A DNA stretch of 64,000 nucleotides, from assembly GCA_023412005.1 (NCBI GenBank), contig JAEYOE010000024.1, positions 41,308 to 105,307 on the forward strand. The letters are read 5' to 3'. Shown here one piece after another: positions 61,167 through 64,000 of the stretch. The stretch's first letter is position 1. Every line of letters starts with the position of its first letter. The DNA is from Bacillota bacterium (lineage in GTDB: Bacteria > Bacillota > Clostridia > Christensenellales > SZUA-584). Below the pieces are notes generated by a model, which saw nothing but the letters and a program-made list of their open reading frames with translations, was not told where the DNA came from and did not search any database. A program made the position numbers and the translations under genes.

Positions 61167-62609
61167 CTATACAAGTATTCGGATATGCTTAATATTCTGG
61201 TATTCATACAGGCCTTCGCTTCCATGTTCATGACCAAAACCGCTGTCTTTCCAGCCACCGTACGGTGCGTTTATAACACCTGCATCCGCATTATTAACCG
61301 CAACATTGCCAGCGTTAATCTCCCGAGAAAGCTTCTCAACCAAATGATGGCTTTGGGTATAAACGATTGCCGCCAGTCCGTAAGGTGTATCGTTTGCATA
61401 GTCAATTGCCTGATCAATCGTGTCATATCTCATCACACCGACCAGCGGGCCGAATGTCTCTTCGCGCATAACAAGCATAGAATGATCAACATCAGCCAGA
61501 ATCGTCGGCTCAAAATAGTATCCCTGCTCATATTTCTTGCCCTCAGGTTTTTTGCCGCCGCACATGAGTCTTGCGCCCTTTTCCACCCCGTCATTGATAT
61601 GCCTTTGTACTGTTTCGACCCCACGCTGGGTACACATCGGCCCTAAATCACAGACATCCGTGAGACCATTACCAATTTCAAGCTTCTTTACTGCCTGTAC
61701 AAATCTTTCAAGAAAAGCTTCATAAATATCACTATCCACATAGATTCTGTTTATCGCAATACAAATTTGTCCCATGTTCCTGAAAGATCGCCTAACCGCA
61801 CCTGTCACCGCCGCATCAATATCACAGTCCTTGCAGACAATCATCGGAAGGCTGCCGCCTAGCTCGAGTGATACTCTTTTCAGTGTATCCGAACAGCCGG
61901 ACAATACCTGTTTGCCGACCGCAGTAGACCCGGTAAAAGCCACTTTCTTAACTTTCGGATTGCTGAACAGATGCGGGCCAATCTCCCGGCCTGACCCCGT
62001 TAGCACGTTCACAACACCCTTGGGCACGCCAGCATCAATAATGCATTTAATGTAGTGTATAGGTGATATTGGTGTTTCAGAAGGAAGCTTGCAAACAATA
62101 GTGCATCCAGAAGCCAGTGCGCCGCCAAGCTTCCAGGCCAGTAATTCAATTGGATAATTCCACGGTGATATCCCCGCAGCGACCCCGATTGGTTGATATA
62201 TGACACGGCTTTCGATATTAGGTTCGGCATTGGTTATAATTTTCCCATAAATGCGTTCACCCTCTTCCGCATAATATCGGAGTATTTCAGCCCCTTTCCT
62301 GACCTCGCCCAGAGCCTCCAGCAGCGGCTTTCCCTGCTCCTGTGTCATTAGCCGTGCAATCTCCTGAGCGCGCTCCAATACAATCTCACTGGCTTTGCGA
62401 AGATACCCGCCCCTCTGAGACGGTGTTAATTTTGACCACGTTTTAAATGCGCGGTCGGCAGCGTCGACAGCGTTATCAATATCAACCGCGTCGGCCATTG
62501 GTACTGATGCAAATATCTCTCCGGTGGCGGGGTTGTACACGTCAAGGCGCTTGTTCCCAATTCCGTCTGTCCAAATTCCATCGATAAGAAGCTTCTCATT
62601 TAATATCAA
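61167..62609 (-). CDS. NAD(P)-dependent aldehyde dehydrogenase
   Basis: A 480-aa ALDH-superfamily enzyme. Motifs: SPWNYPIELL (Asn151), cofactor FTGSTAVGK (about 225), general base Glu249 in LELGGSLP, and catalytic Cys283 in NMGQICIAINR. The family resemblance is to succinate-semialdehyde/glycolaldehyde-type dehydrogenases rather than CoA-acylating ones. The start is TTG at 62609, with GGAGG 9 nt upstream and no suitable ATG nearby. It could oxidise a small aldehyde made by the aldolase, transaldolase or transketolase steps. Confidence 0.93.
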   Translation of the reverse strand: MILNEKLLIDGIWTDGIGNKRLDVYNPATGEIFASVPMADAVDIDNAVDAADRAFKTWSKLTPSQRGGYLRKASEIVLERAQEIARLMTQEQGKPLLEALGEVRKGAEILRYYAEEGERIYGKIITNAEPNIESRVIYQPIGVAAGISPWNYPIELLAWKLGGALASGCTIVCKLPSETPISPIHYIKCIIDAGVPKGVVNVLTGSGREIGPHLFSNPKVKKVAFTGSTAVGKQVLSGCSDTLKRVSLELGGSLPMIVCKDCDIDAAVTGAVRRSFRNMGQICIAINRIYVDSDIYEAFLERFVQAVKKLEIGNGLTDVCDLGPMCTQRGVETVQRHINDGVEKGARLMCGGKKPEGKKYEQGYYFEPTILADVDHSMLVMREETFGPLVGVMRYDTIDQAIDYANDTPYGLAAIVYTQSHHLVEKLSREINAGNVAVNNADAGVINAPYGGWKDSGFGHEHGSEGLYEYQNIKHIRILV

Positions 62610-62624
62610 GGCAGGTATCCTCCG

Positions 62625-63002
62625 TTAATCAATATGTCCGGTAACCCATAGCACAACAAGCGGCATATTACCGCTCTGATAGGTTGTGTGGTATTCACCT
62701 GGCGGGACATAAAGCGCATCTCCCTGTTCAATTTCAAATCTATCCTCGCCTACCACCATAACTCCCTTTCCGGAGATAACGTAATATGTCTCTTCCATAT
62801 CGTCATGGGTATGGCCTGTTGTCGACCCTGTTGGATATATTGTCGTATAGCCCATGGTTAGCCGCCTTGACGGGCTGTTTTGTTTATCAATCAGATAATA
62901 AGTATCTCTGAGCACGTCCTTCTCCCGCCCACTCACATGCGCACGAAGTGATCTCGGGTCCTCATCCGGCTTTCTGCTTTGTACATTCACTACACATTTC
63001 AT
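62625..63002 (-). CDS. Small single-domain cupin protein
   Basis: A 125-aa cupin_2 protein. The metal-binding motifs are visible: GHTHDDMEETYYVISGKGVMVVG (G-x-H-x-H-x-x-x-x-E type) and GDALYVPPGEYHTTYQ. Such proteins are often sugar-phosphate isomerases or epimerases or bind small ligands. ATG 63002 has TAGGAGAT upstream; a longer frame to 63161 has none. It is the first gene of the long minus-strand carbohydrate locus, 15 bp ahead of the aldehyde dehydrogenase. Confidence 0.85.
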   Translation of the reverse strand: MKCVVNVQSRKPDEDPRSLRAHVSGREKDVLRDTYYLIDKQNSPSRRLTMGYTTIYPTGSTTGHTHDDMEETYYVISGKGVMVVGEDRFEIEQGDALYVPPGEYHTTYQSGNMPLVVLWVTGHID

Positions 63003-63195
63003 TATCCGATCTCCTAAATTTACATTAATAAAGCATACATAATTTATACTATATGATCTGTTCTCGCAAGTACAATAAGCCCCTATTCGTTTATGGTGGA
63101 TTATTTTCGGTTTCTCTATCTTGCTTTTATAAGTAGGTTTGGGATACACTGGCTCGACCACCGAACTCTTAATCCATTTTCTCTTTGTGTGAAAA

Positions 63196-63353
63196 CTATA
63201 ATATTCGGTCGTTGGAGATGGTTCCCTTAAACACCTGCTCTATTTCTCGTCTTAACTCTTCAACATCCTTAACTATAATTAATTCCTCCAAAAAGTGTTA
63301 TTTATTATCTTTGCAAGATAGCCGTAATAAACTTCGTCCTTAGCTATTCTCAT
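63196..63353 (-). pseudogene. Decayed small gene with a frameshift
   Basis: A frame starting at ATG 63353 (MRIAKDEVYYGYLAKIINNT) stops early at 63279. Shifting by one base in the T run near 63288 continues it as FLEELIIVKDVEELRREIEQ to a TAG at 63196. The joined product of about 52 residues is protein-like. Its ATG overlaps the stop of the frame upstream (63350-63353), as in an operon. I do not recognise the family. It may be the remnant of a mobile or toxin-antitoxin-type unit. Confidence 0.35.
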
Positions 63354-63541
63354 GTATAAAACGTTATTATTTCTTCATCTGAATAATAGTCCGATAGCTT
63401 ATCAAAAACTTTTAAACGATACTCAAGATTCATACCTTCATAGTATTTGTAAATGTATTCTAGCAAATTTCGTCTGCCGGATATAGGAGGAATATCCCTT
63501 CCAGAATCTTTCTCAAGACACAAGGAGGTGTTAATGGTATT
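63350..63541 (-). pseudogene. Truncated unrecognised coding remnant
   Basis: An open frame of 63 codons without a proper start, bounded by TAG at 63544-63542 and ending TGA at 63350. Its residues (KDSGRDIPPISGRRN, LLEYIYKYYEGMNLEYRL, KVFDKLSDYYSDEEIITFYT) have a clear protein-like composition unlike a random frame. It appears to be the 3' end of a gene whose 5' part was lost. It lies next to the frameshifted frame at 63196. No family recognised. Confidence 0.35.
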
Positions 63542-63558
63542 CTAATATCAGAAGGAGC

Positions 63559-63590
63559 GCAAACTGGTCACAGACAGTTTGCCTGCTTTT
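63559..63590 (+). terminator. Intrinsic terminator on the plus strand
   Basis: GCAAACTG (63559-63566) and CAGTTTGC (63575-63582) form a perfect 8-bp stem, followed by CTGCTTTTATT. A strong ribosome site AAGGAGGTG (63522-63530) followed by ATG-GTA-TTC-TAA (63534-63545) lies just before it, so a very short leader or lost gene may precede. It isolates the riboswitch gene from upstream transcription. Confidence 0.65.
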
Positions 63591-63659
63591 ATTAATAACA
63601 CATAGTCTGACGACCATAACTTGGCGAAAGGTTATGTGTATTTACTCACGAGATGCGAG

Positions 63660-63740
63660 AAAAAGGCAAACCATGTGAAAGCATGGGTCGCAAAGCCGTG
63701 GGATCTAAAGCGAAAGCCATGATAGCCCGGTTGCCGGTGT
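63660..63740 (+). ncRNA. Cyclic di-GMP-I (GEMM-I) riboswitch
   Basis: The conserved blocks of the class I c-di-GMP aptamer occur in order: GGCAAACC (63665), a GAAA tetraloop in CATGTGAAAGCATG, GGTCGCAAAGCC (63686), GGGATCTAAAG (63700), CATGATAGCCCGG and the closing GGTTGCC that pairs with GGCAAACC. It lies 45 bp ahead of the ribosome site of the secreted-protein gene. A short GTGT/ACAC hairpin with a T-rich tail (63737-63762) follows and could be the expression platform. Whether ligand turns the gene on or off cannot be told. Confidence 0.95.
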
Positions 63741-63782
63741 TTCGATGACACTTTTCTTTATTTTATGAAAGGAGCTGAAAAC

Positions 63783-64000
63783 ATGGCAAATTTTCTCAAA
63801 AAAATCTGCGTATTTCTTCTTATCGTAATCATGTGCACCAGCATGCTCAACGTACAGGCTTTTGCCAAGGAGGCTCTGGAGTCCGGCAATATCTGGTACG
63901 GAGATGAAGTCTCTGTCGATGTAACTGCCGGTACCGAAGGCTATACCTACATGACATGCTTCCAGACTCCTCGTCATGCTTATGAGATCAGCAATCATGC
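63783..64000 (+). CDS. Secreted protein under c-di-GMP riboswitch control (N-terminal part)
   Basis: A partial gene of 72 codons running off the window. AAAGGAG is 8 nt before ATG 63783. The N-terminus is a signal peptide (MANFLKKICVFLLIVIMC, cleavage likely after VQAFA, about residue 28). The start of the mature protein (SGNIWYGDEVSVDVTAGTEGYTYMT) looks like an extracellular beta-domain or adhesin. In Clostridia GEMM-I riboswitches often control surface adhesins, pili or proteases that act on them, which fits a secreted product. The remaining domains are outside the window. Confidence 0.85.
   Translation, partial: MANFLKKICVFLLIVIMCTSMLNVQAFAKEALESGNIWYGDEVSVDVTAGTEGYTYMTCFQTPRHAYEISNH

Noticed and set aside
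63705..63998. 97-codon minus-strand frame at the window edge
   Set aside because: Lies antisense to the riboswitch and the signal-peptide-bearing gene.
1..64000. CRISPR arrays, tRNA, rRNA, prophage or intact insertion sequences
   Set aside because: No regularly spaced repeats, tRNA-like cloverleaf, rRNA sequence, transposase or phage structural gene was seen on either strand.

Overview
The window looks like chromosomal DNA of an anaerobic low-to-mid G+C Firmicute of the class Clostridia. The supporting signs are strong AGGAGG-type ribosome sites, a perfect HrcA/CIRCE operator, an agr-type peptide quorum-sensing locus, a class I cyclic-di-GMP riboswitch, many lipoproteins with clostridial-style signal peptides, and LytTR and YesMN-type regulators. 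I cannot name a species. No rRNA, tRNA, CRISPR array, phage or intact insertion sequence was found.

Layout. 0-2.5 kb: end of a DMT transporter, then a PadR regulator and a two-gene ABC exporter with repeated candidate operators. 2.5-5.7 kb (minus strand): an amidase-like protein, thpR and CIRCE-controlled htpG. 5.7-15 kb: a GT39-type membrane glycosyltransferase, an SH3/peptidoglycan-binding exoprotein paired with a lipoprotein, a DUF6034-type lipoprotein, a fucose/arabinose-isomerase-like enzyme and an FAD oxidoreductase of the phytoene-desaturase type. 15.1-19.2 kb: a LytTR regulator, DUF3021 protein and MacB-like ABC operon. 19.3-22.3 kb: an agr quorum-sensing locus in the order agrA-agrC-agrD-agrB, including a 43-aa peptide gene and a promoter with LytTR-type direct repeats. 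22.3-26.2 kb: acyl-CoA ligase, an E2-like acyltransferase lacking its catalytic His, and a membrane-anchored hydrolase. 26.5-33.7 kb (plus strand): a copper-handling operon (HMA/SafE/cupredoxin-like fusion, CopA ATPase, lipoprotein, response regulator, sensor kinase with a Met/His/Cys-rich outer segment).

34-63 kb is one long minus-strand carbohydrate locus. It holds three sugar-binding lipoproteins, three RbsC-like permeases, two RbsA-like ATPases (one with degenerate motifs), a split transketolase, a transaldolase-domain protein with long extensions, a diverged RpiB, two DapA/KDG-aldolase paralogues, a PfkB/KDG-type kinase, four dehydrogenases (Gfo/Idh, 2-hydroxyacid, Zn-alcohol, aldehyde), a cyclase-family hydrolase, a DUF4432 epimerase-like protein, two cupins and a YesM/YesN two-component system. 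Together they describe uptake and breakdown of an unidentified sugar, polyol, sugar acid or possibly sulfosugar. No glycoside hydrolase and no sugar-acid dehydratase is present in the window.

The right end (63-64 kb) has decayed small reading frames, a terminator and a c-di-GMP-I riboswitch ahead of a secreted protein cut off by the window edge.
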